A stretch of 17,485 nt of DNA from Thermohalobaculum sp964467005. Lineage in GTDB: Bacteria > Pseudomonadota > Alphaproteobacteria > Rhodobacterales > Rhodobacteraceae. The notes below the pieces were generated by a model, which was not told the DNA's origin, searched no databases, and saw only the letters and a list, made by a program, of their open reading frames with translations. A program made the position numbers and the translations under genes. The stretch spans positions 1 to 17,485 of the forward strand of contig CAYXPI010000074.1 of assembly GCA_964467005.1 (NCBI GenBank). The letters run 5' to 3'. How positions within the stretch are numbered: position 1 is the stretch's first letter; each line of letters opens with the position of its first letter. Shown here piece by piece: positions 1 through 8,500 of this stretch.

Positions 1-1737
1 TTCGCCGTCGCCGTCTCGGTCTCGGTGGTCATCTCCACGGTCAACGCGCTCACCCTCAGCCCCGCGCTCTGCGGCCTCGTCCTCCGCCAGCGCACGGGCC
101 CGCCCACCGGGGTTCTCGCCGTCATCTCCCGCGGGATCGACTGGACGCGGGACCGCTACACGAGCGTCGCGGCCGCCATTGCCCGGCGCGCGGTGATCGG
201 GCTCCTCCTCCTCGGCGGGGCGGGAGCGGCGGCCGGCGGGCTCTTCGCCACGGTGCCCACGGGCTTTCTGCCGGCCGAGGATCAGGGCGCCTTCATGGTC
301 GAGCTCCGCCTGCCCGAGGGCGCCTCGGTCAACCGCTCCGAGGAGGTGCGCCTCGCGCTCACCGAGGCGGTCTCCGAGATCCCGGGCGTGCGCAGCGTGG
401 TGGGGGCGAGCGGCTACAGCATTCTCGACGGGCTGGTCATCTCCAACAGCGCCTTCCTCGCCGTGGTGCTCGAGGATTTCGAGACACGCGGCGCGGGGGA
501 GACCGTCTTCGCCGTGCTCGAGCAGATGCGCGGCATCGCCGCCGGGGTGCGCGAGGCGCAGGCCTTCGCGTTCAACCTGCCGCCGATCATCGGCCTCGGC
601 TCGGGATCGGGCTTCGAGTACCAGCTCATCGACCTCGAGGGTCGGGCCGCCGCGGATCTCGCGGCCGTCGCCGGCGGGCTCACGGTCGCGGCCAATTCCG
701 ATGGGCGGCTCGGTCCCACCTTCTCCACCTATTCGGCCAACGCGCCGCAGCTCTTCCTCGACATCGACCGGGAGCGGCTCCAAACCCTCGGCGTGTCCGT
801 CAGCGACCTCTTCACCACGCTCCAGGGCACCTTCGGCTCGCTCTATGTGAACGACTTCAACCTTTTCGGCCGCTCCTGGCAGGTCAACATGCAGGCCGCC
901 GAGGCCGATCGCGACGCGGTGCCCGATCTCGACCGGCTGCATGTGCGCAACGCCGCCGGCGAGATGGTGCCGCTGCCCGCCGTCGCCCGGGTGGAGTATG
1001 TGATCGGGCCCCAGTCGATCATTCGCTACAACAACTATCGCTCGGTCACGCTCAACGGCGAGCCCGCGGCGGGGGAGGCGACCGGCACGGCCCTCATCGC
1101 CATGGAGGAGATCTCCGAGGCCACGCTGCCGCCCGGCTACGACTACGAGTGGACGACCACCGCGCTTCAGGAGAAGCTGGCGGCGGGGCAGACGACCGCG
1201 ATCCTCGCGTTCTCCCTCGTCTTCGCCTATCTCTTCCTTGTCGGGCTCTACGAGAGCTGGACGATCCCGCTGCCCGTGCTGCTCTCGGTGGTCTTCGGCG
1301 TGGCGGGCGCGCTCGCCGGGCTGCTGGTCGCGGGCCTCTCCTTCGACCTCTACGGCCAGATCGGCCTCGTCATCCTCATCGCACTCGTGGCGAAGAACGC
1401 GATCCTCATCGTCGAGTTCGCCAAGCAGCGGCGGGAGGAGGGGGCGGAGATTGTCGACGCCGCGATCGACGGCGCACGCACCCGATTCCGCGCGGTGATG
1501 ATGACCGGGCTCTCCTTCGTCGCCGGGATCATCCCGCTGGTCTTCGCCGTGGGCGCGGCGGAAATCACCCGGCGCACGGTCGGCACGGCGGTGGCCGGCG
1601 GCATGATCCTGGCCACCGTCGTCGGCATCTTCGCCACGCCCGCGCTCTATGTGGCGTTTCAGTGGGCGCGCGAGCGGGCGAAGGCGCTCCTCGGCATCCA
1701 GGTGCCCGACGCCACGGTGTCGAAACCGGACACCTGA
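1..1737 (+). CDS. RND multidrug efflux permease, C-terminal half (partial, 5' end outside window)
   Basis: The frame is open from base 1 and gives 578 residues before TGA. It is the second half of an inner-membrane RND pump of the HAE1/AcrB type, which exports hydrophobic compounds using the proton gradient, together with a periplasmic adaptor and an outer-membrane channel. The visible part begins at the mid-protein motif NALTLSPALC. It continues through the second periplasmic porter/docking region (VPTGFLPAEDQGAF, about residues 85-98) and ends with the final group of membrane helices (about 395-560). The motif AKNAILIVEFAKQ holds the Lys (codon 1393-1395) that matches the proton-relay lysine of AcrB. 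AcrB-like pumps have about 1040 residues, so a little under half is missing upstream. The adaptor gene is not in the window. Family assignment is near certain; the substrate is unknown. Confidence 0.96.
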   Translation, partial: FAVAVSVSVVISTVNALTLSPALCGLVLRQRTGPPTGVLAVISRGIDWTRDRYTSVAAAIARRAVIGLLLLGGAGAAAGGLFATVPTGFLPAEDQGAFMVELRLPEGASVNRSEEVRLALTEAVSEIPGVRSVVGASGYSILDGLVISNSAFLAVVLEDFETRGAGETVFAVLEQMRGIAAGVREAQAFAFNLPPIIGLGSGSGFEYQLIDLEGRAAADLAAVAGGLTVAANSDGRLGPTFSTYSANAPQLFLDIDRERLQTLGVSVSDLFTTLQGTFGSLYVNDFNLFGRSWQVNMQAAEADRDAVPDLDRLHVRNAAGEMVPLPAVARVEYVIGPQSIIRYNNYRSVTLNGEPAAGEATGTALIAMEEISEATLPPGYDYEWTTTALQEKLAAGQTTAILAFSLVFAYLFLVGLYESWTIPLPVLLSVVFGVAGALAGLLVAGLSFDLYGQIGLVILIALVAKNAILIVEFAKQRREEGAEIVDAAIDGARTRFRAVMMTGLSFVAGIIPLVFAVGAAEITRRTVGTAVAGGMILATVVGIFATPALYVAFQWARERAKALLGIQVPDATVSKPDT

Positions 1738-1810
1738 TCACGGGCCGGCTGCGAAAGCGGCCATAGCCTCTCCATTGTCCGGCCAATATCCGTCGCCCAG
1801 CGTGCCTTGC

Positions 1811-1830
1811 CTGGGTCAATCAAAACCCAG
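1811..1830 (+). promoter_or_regulatory. Hairpin in the leader of the glycine-rich protein gene
   Basis: CTGGGT (1811-1816) and ACCCAG (1825-1830) form a perfect 6-bp stem around an 8-base A-rich loop. It lies 18 bases before the ATG at 1849, in the 111-base gap after the efflux gene. No T-run follows, so it is not a classic intrinsic terminator. It may be a leader structure or a weak attenuator. A second, weaker inverted repeat (GGCCG/CGGCC) lies near 1743-1762. I see no convincing promoter hexamers in this gap. Confidence 0.35.
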
Positions 1831-1848
1831 ATCATCCGGGAGCTTACC

Positions 1849-3795
1849 ATGGCCGAGTTTCTTGTCACCGACGCGGACGACAGCCTCGTCTCGGGGCAGA
1901 CCCTGCGCAACGCGCTGGCCGTTGCGCGCAACAACGACGAGCCGGACATCATCCGATTTGCCGAGGGGATCGAGACGATCTTCCTCGTCGACACCTACAC
2001 GATCTTCCGGGGCGACGGGTTCCGCGGCGAGGACATCACGATCATCGGCGACATCGACGGCGACGGCGTGTCGGACGTGACCCTCGACGCCTCCACGATC
2101 CCCGATGGCGGCCGGCATTTCGACATCGAGCCCGGCGCGCGCCTCACCCTCGAGGACCTGACGATCTCCGGCGGGCGCGACACCGGCGCGAACGGCGCCA
2201 ACGGACGCGACGGGCCCTTCGACTTCCTCGTCGGCGACAAGGCGGCCAGCGGCGGCGCGGGCGGCGACGCGGGCGACGCCATCGGCTCGATCTTCAACGA
2301 AGGCACGCTCACCCTCGTGCGCACCGAGTTCGACGACAACCGCGCCGTTGCCGGCCGCGGCGGCAATGGCGGCAGCGGTGCGAATGGCAACGACGCCAAT
2401 CGGGGCGGCGACGGCGACTTCGGCGGCGGCGACGGCCGAAATGGGGGCAGAGGCGAGGCCGGCGGCGACGGCGGGACGGCCGGGGATGGCGGATCGGCGG
2501 CCGGCACCGTGTGGAACGCGGCCACGGGGCGGCTTGTGCTCCTCGACACCGCGATCGGCGATCGCAGCCTGGGCAACCCCGGCAATGGCGGCAGTGGCGG
2601 CTTCGGCGGCGATGGTGGCGATGGCGGCGATGGCGGCGACGGAGCCGCGGGCGTGATCTTCGTGGCCGATGGCGGCGACGGCGGCGACGGCGGCGATGGC
2701 GGCTTCGGCGGCGTCGGCGGCGCGGCGGGCGACGCGGGTGCGGGCGCCCACGGCATTCTCAATTTCGGCACGGTCGAGGTCGTCGCGGGCTTCGGCGCAC
2801 CCACCATGGGCCGAAACCCCACGAACGTGACCCCCGGCGGCCTTGGCGGTCGCGGCGGATCGGGGGGCGATGGCGGCTCCGGCGGCGCCGACCCGGACGG
2901 CTCGATCGGCAGCCTTCGCGGCGGCTCCAGCGGCGACGACGGCGCGAACCGCTCCGATGCGTCGAATGGCGCGCTCGGCGACGACGGCCCCTTCGCGCCC
3001 GATCTTCTGGTGTTGGCGGGCCGCTCCCGCGGCGCCGCGGCCGCGGACAGCATCCTGTTCCTCAATCGCGCCGACACGCGCACCGACGGCGCGAGCCTCG
3101 ATTTCTCCATCACCCGGGCCGGCAACACCGAGGACGTGCTGCTGGTGAGCTACCAGGTGCAGACCGCGTCCGGTCAGGTCGTCGAGGCGGACGAGGTGAT
3201 CTTCTCCGAAGGCGAGGAGGCCGAGATCGTGTCGGTCGCCCTCGACGGCGCGCCGAGCCCCAGCTACCGCGTGCGGCTTCTCGAGGTCGAGCCGCTCACC
3301 GAGAGCGACGCGGTCGTCGAGCTCGGCAGCGACCGGTTGGCGGTGTTCGCCCCGGGCAATGGCAGCGTGGTCGACGACGAGGGTGCAAAGCGGATCGCGC
3401 TCCTCTACGAAGCCGCGCTGGATCGGAACGGCGACATCGACCTCGCCGGTCTCAATTTCTGGATCGGCACCCGGGATTTCGGGTTCTCCGAGGTTCAGGT
3501 CGCCCAGGAGTTCCTGACCAACCCCGAGTTCGAGGAGGCCTTCGGCAACGCCACCCGCCCCGACGAGGCGGACTATCTCTCGGACGAGGCCTATGTGGAC
3601 CTCCTCTACAACAACGTGCTGGAGCGCGACCCGGACGCCGATGGCGAGGCGTTCTGGCTGAGCGTTCTCGAGGGGCCCGCCTCGCGGGCGCAGGTGCTCC
3701 TGGCCTTCGGCACGGCGCCGGAGAACCGGGCCGCCTCGCCCTTCGTCGAGACGCTGGACGAGGTGTCCGAGGGCCTCTGGGACTTCGTGGGCTGA
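1849..3795 (+). CDS. Glycine/aspartate-rich beta-helix-like protein with Calx-beta-like and DUF4214-like C-terminal regions
   Basis: This gives 648 residues from ATG 1849, which has GGGAG a few bases upstream. An in-frame TTG at 1807 lies inside the leader hairpin region and is less likely. Residues 1-110 resemble a beta-helix entry region (QTLRNALAVARNNDEPDIIRF, then LTLEDLTISGG). Three short rungs follow (about 146-165, 219-238, 300-312), separated by tracts of GGDGG, GGNGG and GGSGG. Residues 400-500 look Calx-beta-like (VIFSEGEEAEIVSVAL). Residues 515-625 hold two copies of a pattern like ALLYEAALDRNGDIDLAGLNFWIG, typical of DUF4214, a domain common at the end of large secreted or surface proteins of marine alphaproteobacteria. 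There is no Sec signal peptide, which fits type I secretion, but no transporter is nearby. Function is unknown; surface adhesin or matrix protein is an inference. Confidence 0.85.
   Translation: MAEFLVTDADDSLVSGQTLRNALAVARNNDEPDIIRFAEGIETIFLVDTYTIFRGDGFRGEDITIIGDIDGDGVSDVTLDASTIPDGGRHFDIEPGARLTLEDLTISGGRDTGANGANGRDGPFDFLVGDKAASGGAGGDAGDAIGSIFNEGTLTLVRTEFDDNRAVAGRGGNGGSGANGNDANRGGDGDFGGGDGRNGGRGEAGGDGGTAGDGGSAAGTVWNAATGRLVLLDTAIGDRSLGNPGNGGSGGFGGDGGDGGDGGDGAAGVIFVADGGDGGDGGDGGFGGVGGAAGDAGAGAHGILNFGTVEVVAGFGAPTMGRNPTNVTPGGLGGRGGSGGDGGSGGADPDGSIGSLRGGSSGDDGANRSDASNGALGDDGPFAPDLLVLAGRSRGAAAADSILFLNRADTRTDGASLDFSITRAGNTEDVLLVSYQVQTASGQVVEADEVIFSEGEEAEIVSVALDGAPSPSYRVRLLEVEPLTESDAVVELGSDRLAVFAPGNGSVVDDEGAKRIALLYEAALDRNGDIDLAGLNFWIGTRDFGFSEVQVAQEFLTNPEFEEAFGNATRPDEADYLSDEAYVDLLYNNVLERDPDADGEAFWLSVLEGPASRAQVLLAFGTAPENRAASPFVETLDEVSEGLWDFVG
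2581..2745 (+). repeat. GGCGGCGAC/GGCGGCGAT-type low-complexity coding repeat
   Basis: Tandem nine-base units of the form GGC-GGC-GAY encode repeated Gly-Gly-Asp, in particular around 2605-2640 and 2668-2703. Diverged copies occur from about 2341 to 2500 and from 2838 to 2940. GAC and GAT alternate between units, so the array is not a recent perfect expansion. It is a likely site of slipped-strand length change in whole codons. Confidence 0.8.
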
Positions 3796-3880
3796 CCCGG
3801 AGAATTCGTCGCGAGTTTTCAGGGTTTCTTAAGGGATTTCCGGCAGACTGGGCCCGTATCCTCCCAAAGAGAACGGTCCC

Positions 3881-4939
3881 ATGTCCCACAGGTCTCCCCT
3901 GGCGAGATCCGGCGTTGCCGCGTTCGCCACCGCCGCCCTTCTGGGCGGCTGCACCCTCGTCGACCCCTACCGCCCGGGCGAGGACGCGGCCTTCCGCGCC
4001 CGCCCGAGCCTCGCCAACGCCGTCGCCTTCGCCGAGACGACGCGCGACCGCTACTACACCGCCCTCACCGAGCGGACGCTGGGCGGGCGCGCCGCCGGGC
4101 TCCTCGGGATCGGCTCCGCGGCGGCAGGCGCCGCCGCCGGGCTCCGCGGCCATCCGGGCACGGCGCTCGGCTTCGGCGCGGCGGGCGCCGGGCTTTTCGC
4201 GGCCGGTGGCGCGCTCCACAGCGAACCGCGGCTCGGCGCCTATGTGGCGGGGATCCGGGCCCTCGGCTGCGCGCTCGGCGCGATCCCGCCGGCGCTTCCG
4301 GGGCTCGAGGCCGCCATCGCCCGGCCGCTCGCCCGGTTGGAGGCCGCGGCGGATCCCGAGGCGGAGAGCCTCGCCCGGCGGGCGCGCGGGCGGCTCGCCG
4401 AGGCGCGGGGGGAAGGGCGCCGGCTCTACGAGCGGGTGCACGAGATCCACGCCCAGGTGACGGCCGCGCTCATCGCGTCCGAGCCCGATCTCACCCGCCT
4501 CGTGAGCGGGCTCCGCACGGCGCTCTCGGCCGGCACCGGCGCGCTCCGCCCGGAGGTGGCCCGCTCCGCCCGCCGCCCCGAGGCCGCTGCGGGCAGCCCG
4601 GCGGCTGCCGTGGAGGCCGCCCTCGCCGCCGCGGCTGACCGGCCCGTGCACCCGGCCGCCTGCGCCGATTTCGAGCCTGAGCGGCCCTTCACCGTCCTAC
4701 CCCAGCCGGCCATGACCCTCCGCCCGGGCGAGACCGGGGTGATCCGCGCCGAAGGTGGGGCCAAGCCCTACGCGCCCAGCCTCGTCGGGCCCGTGCCGCA
4801 GGCCGACGGCCTCCGCTTTGCGCCCGCCCTCGGCGGCCTCGCCGTCACCGCCGCGCGCCACGGCGCCGGGGGCGAGTACCTCGTCGTGATCGCCGAGAGC
4901 GGCGGCGCGACCCGCAGCCTCCTTGTGCGAGTGGAGTGA
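3881..4939 (+). CDS. Predicted lipoprotein of unknown function
   Basis: The 352-residue product starts MSHRSPLARSG and has a lipoprotein signal peptide ending in L-G-G-C with the lipidated Cys at residue 24, so it should be membrane anchored facing the periplasm. After the Cys comes TLVDPYRPGED, then YYTALTERTLGGRAAG, a Gly/Ala-rich hydrophobic stretch (about 68-105), an Ala/Arg/Glu-rich helical middle, and a C-terminal region (about 268-352) that looks like a beta-sandwich (RPGETGVIRAEGG ... GGEYLVVIAESGG). I do not recognise a named family. The 85-base gap before it is AT-richer than its surroundings but shows no clear promoter. The amidase ATG follows the stop codon by only four bases, so the two are probably co-transcribed and may act together on the cell wall, as an amidase regulator, anchor or immunity partner. 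That link is an inference from spacing only. Confidence 0.8.
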   Translation: MSHRSPLARSGVAAFATAALLGGCTLVDPYRPGEDAAFRARPSLANAVAFAETTRDRYYTALTERTLGGRAAGLLGIGSAAAGAAAGLRGHPGTALGFGAAGAGLFAAGGALHSEPRLGAYVAGIRALGCALGAIPPALPGLEAAIARPLARLEAAADPEAESLARRARGRLAEARGEGRRLYERVHEIHAQVTAALIASEPDLTRLVSGLRTALSAGTGALRPEVARSARRPEAAAGSPAAAVEAALAAAADRPVHPAACADFEPERPFTVLPQPAMTLRPGETGVIRAEGGAKPYAPSLVGPVPQADGLRFAPALGGLAVTAARHGAGGEYLVVIAESGGATRSLLVRVE

Positions 4940-4943
4940 GATC

Positions 4944-5576
4944 ATGCGCCCAGCCACCACGCCCCCGATGACCCGCGCCGAGCTCGGCCAGAGCCTCGGC
5001 CTCGAGATCGACCTCATCCCGCGGGGCCGGCCCAACCGCCCCGGCACCCGGATCTCGCCCCGCTTCCTCACGCTCCACAACACCGGCAACGCCAATCGGG
5101 GCGCCGACGCCCGCGCCCATGCCCGCTTCGTCACGACGACGGGGCATTACCGGCTGGCGAGCGGCACCCGGCGCTGGGTCTCCTGGCACTACACGGTGGA
5201 CGACCTCCGCGTGATCAAGCACCTGCCCATCGGCGAGATGGCCTGGCATGCGGGGCGGGCGGGCAATCGGAGCTCGATCGGCATCGAGACCTGCATGCAT
5301 GCGGGCATCGACCAGGCCGCGGCGGACGACCGGCTGGCCCGGCTCGCCGCGGTCCTCTGCCACGATCTGGGTCTGGGGATCGACGCGATCCGCAGCCACA
5401 AGGACTGGACGGGGAAGGCCTGCCCGGTGCTTCTCCTCCCGAGGTGGGACGAGGTCCTCGCCGAGATCGAGGGCTATCTCACCGGCATCTCGGAGGCGGG
5501 CACGCCGGCCCCCGAGGAGGCCGGCGAGATCGAGGAAAGCGCCATGGCCGAGGCCATGGCCAGCGCCGTCACGTGA
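4944..5576 (+). CDS. N-acetylmuramoyl-L-alanine amidase (amidase_2/PGRP type, zinc-dependent)
   Basis: This gives 210 residues from ATG 4944, with GGAG at 4933-4936. The frame is open back to a TTG at 4923 that lies inside the lipoprotein gene, so ATG is preferred. The fold cleaves the amide bond between N-acetylmuramic acid and L-alanine in peptidoglycan. Visible residues are His45 (LHNTGN), His152 and Cys160 as zinc ligands (the latter two in SHKDWTGKACP), Lys158 two residues before the Cys as in T7 lysozyme, and the pair SWHY (81-83 region) and AWHAG (His102). Residues IGIET carry Glu115. No signal peptide, membrane helix or cell-wall binding repeat is seen, as in phage endolysins and some secreted effectors. 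The last 35 residues are acidic and Ala/Glu-rich. Its stop codon overlaps that of the convergent gene. Enzyme class is very likely; the biological role is open. Confidence 0.93.
   Translation: MRPATTPPMTRAELGQSLGLEIDLIPRGRPNRPGTRISPRFLTLHNTGNANRGADARAHARFVTTTGHYRLASGTRRWVSWHYTVDDLRVIKHLPIGEMAWHAGRAGNRSSIGIETCMHAGIDQAAADDRLARLAAVLCHDLGLGIDAIRSHKDWTGKACPVLLLPRWDEVLAEIEGYLTGISEAGTPAPEEAGEIEESAMAEAMASAVT
5569..5576. other. 8-bp palindrome TCACGTGA shared by two convergent stop codons
   Basis: The perfect palindrome TCACGTGA contains TGA read on the plus strand (5574-5576, amidase) and TGA read on the minus strand (5571-5569, four-domain hydrolase). The coding regions therefore overlap tail to tail by exactly these eight bases, leaving no space for a terminator between the two units. 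Transcription from either side would run into the other gene unless termination happens inside it. Confidence 0.9.
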
Positions 5577-8500
5577 AGCGTAGGGTCACCGCCTCCACAT
5601 CCTCCGGGATCGCGAGGCGCACCGCGCCCTGCTCGGGGCCCTCGTCCGGCTCCGGCTGGGGCTCGGGCTCGGTGGTCACGACCTCGGGCCGGAGCACGAT
5701 GCGCATGACGAGCGGCGTGTGGTCCGAGATCTCCTCCACGAAATCCGCGATGGTCCGGTCGAAGCGCACGATGCCGAGATCGTCGCCCTGGATGTCGCCG
5801 GTGTGGAGATCGCCGGCGACGATCACATGGTCGATGAGCGAGCGGAAGCGGGAGCTCAGATAGGTGATGTTCCCGTCCTCCTGGTCGTCGGCGGTGAGGG
5901 TGAACACGTCCGGCGCGTCGGTGAGGCCCGAGAGCACGTCGGTGGTCAGATCCTCGTTGTAGTCGCCCCCCATGATCACCGGCAGGCCCAGCGTGTCGCG
6001 GATGTCGTCGGCGATCGCGCGCAGATGCTCCGCCGCCTTCCGCCGCCGCTTGGCCGAGAGCTCCTTGTCGCGCCCGGCCTTGGATTTGAGGTGGATCACC
6101 ATGATGACGAAGCGGGCGAGCCCGTCCGGCGCGCCCACATCCACCTCGGCGATGAGGGGCGTGCGCGGGAAGACGGTCTTGCCCTCGACCCGGTCCTCCA
6201 GAAGCGCCGCGTGCTTCTCCATCACGTCGCGCATGAGGCGCACCTCGGTCGTGTCGCGGTCGAACACCACGGCGAGGTCGCGGGACTGCCCGGCGTCGAG
6301 GAAGAGGAAATCCGCGTTCTGGCCCCGCCGGTTCATGGCCCTCACCGTGCGCGCGATGGTCTCCTCCGAGACCTCGATGAGCCCGATCGCGTCCATGTTC
6401 ATATCCGCCAGCACCTCGGCCACCCGCTCGATCCGGTCCTCCGGCACCGTGCCGAAGAAGTTCTCGATGTTCCAGAAGCCGAGATCGGCGAACTCGCCGT
6501 CGCCCCGGAAATCCGGGATCTCGACTTCGGTGGTGAGCGCGTCGATCACGCCCGCCCGGCCGAAGAAGCCGAGATGGGGCGAGGTGCCCTCCAGGAAGTC
6601 GAGCACCTGGGGCGCGCCCTCCGGCCCGCCGCCGCGGAGCTGGGCCTCGAGGAAGCCCGCGATGGCGTCGAGCCGGATCGCCTGGTTGAAGTCCCCCGCC
6701 TTGCCCGCACGGTGGAGCGCGATGGGCTCCCAGAGGTCGTTGTAGACCATGGCGCCGGAGGAGCCGGGCTCGGTGTCCGTCCGGTACTCGATGGTGCCCC
6801 TGTTGACCCGGGTCACCCGGTTGTCGCGGATCGCCACCTCCTTGGGCCGCCCGGCCGGGTGCTGGATGATGTTCACATGCTGGTTGACCCCCGTTCCGCT
6901 CGGGCGGAGGGGGATAGCGAGCGGCTCCACATGGTCGAGATCGGTGTCGTCGCAGGCGACGATGGCGACGTCGCGCCCCTCATTGGCGAGGAAGAAGCGG
7001 CCGGGCTCGATCGCCACGGGGATCGTCGCGCGCCCCTCCTCGAAGTCGAACTCCGCCACCGCGCTGGCCGCGCTGCCCGGGGTGGGCAGCACATGCCAGT
7101 TGGTGATGAGATAGCCGCCCTTGAGAAGGGTGCCCGTGCCCGTCGCCCCGTCCGCCCGGCGGATCCGGCAGACCGCGCGGGCCCGCTCGGCCCCCCGCTC
7201 GAGAAAGCCCGCGGAGAGGAAATCCGGCTCGCCGAGGATGACCTCGGGCGCGAGGAGGGCCGTGTCGTCCGGAATCGCGCCGCTCTCGGTCCGGGGCAGG
7301 TCGTCGACCGCGCCGCGGAAGGCCGCAACCTCGGCCAGAAGGCGCCGCCGGTCCCGCCGCTCGCGCTCCGCGTCCACCGGCTGGGTCATGTGCGGCAGGA
7401 GAGGCGGCAGGCCGGCGCGGGCCGTGGCCGGCGCGCTCTCGGCGGCCACGAGGCGGGGGCGGAGCGTGTCCCGGAGGACCTCGTCGAACCGGTCGGCCAC
7501 GGGCCGGAACCCCTCGTCCGAGGGGTGGATCTCGTCGAACCAGAGGGCGCCGGCGGTGCCCCGGTTGTCGACGAGATGGGCCTGCGCGCCGAAGCCGGAG
7601 AGGAGATCCTCCAGCCGGTCGTAGAAGAGGTCGATGAGATGGGCGGCCACCGGGGCCTGCATGGCCGGCGGCACGATGCCGCGCATGGGTTTGCCCACCC
7701 ACGGGCCCTTCGGCACCGGGATCGGGTAGTCGTAGCCGTGGAGAAAGACGTGGAGCCGCGGGAAGGCGGCGAAGAGGCGCCGCAGATAGCGCTCATAGCC
7801 CGCGGCCACCGTGTCGAGCTTGGCGCCGTAGGCGTCGGCGTCGAGATAGGCGGCCGGATCGGTGCCCGCGCCCGCGACGAGGAGGTCTTTCAAGGCGCCG
7901 TCGCCGAGGAGATCGTTGCCGCCCCCGCTCAAGAGCACGCCCTGGGCCTCCACCTTGCCCGCGAAGTCGAGCACCTGGGCCTCCCGCGCGATGTCGTCGA
8001 GGAGGTCGCCCGCCCCGTCGAGGCTGAAGACGAGATGGCGGTCCGACAGGTGGTTGATCGTGTCGGTGATGAGGGGGTGGAGGAACCAGCTGTCGCCGTC
8101 GGAGACAAGGCGCAGATCGTTGGGCCGGGTCGGCGCCTCGCGGCGGAACCGGCGCTGGCGCTTCCGGCGGACCGCGGCGTTCACCATGTTGAGCGCGATG
8201 GCGCTTTCGGGCAGGAGCGCGTCCTCCAGCGCCTCGGAGCGGAGCCGGAAGCTGGGCGCGAAGGGGCGGCCCCCGCCCGCCACGGGCTCGAGGAAGGGCT
8301 GGATCTCGGACATCGGCACATCCGGGTCCGCCAGCATCCGGAGGATCGCGCTCTCGCTGGCCGGTCGGGGCGCGGGGCGGGGCGGCGGCGCCACCCGGCG
8401 CTCGGGGAACTCCAGGGCGTGGTCGTCGCCCGCGCTCTCCTCGGCCCCGCCGGCGCTCTCGGGCACAGCGGCGGCGTGGACCTCGGCCTCCTCGCCGCGT

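Noticed and set aside
1738..1830. Intrinsic terminator after the efflux gene
   Set aside because: The hairpins at 1743-1762 and 1811-1830 lack a following T-run, so they do not meet the usual form.
2341..2940. Gly-rich array as a PE_PGRS protein, RTX toxin or CRISPR array
   Set aside because: No PE domain, no hydrophobic residue at the RTX position eight, and the repeats are in-frame codon units without unique spacers.
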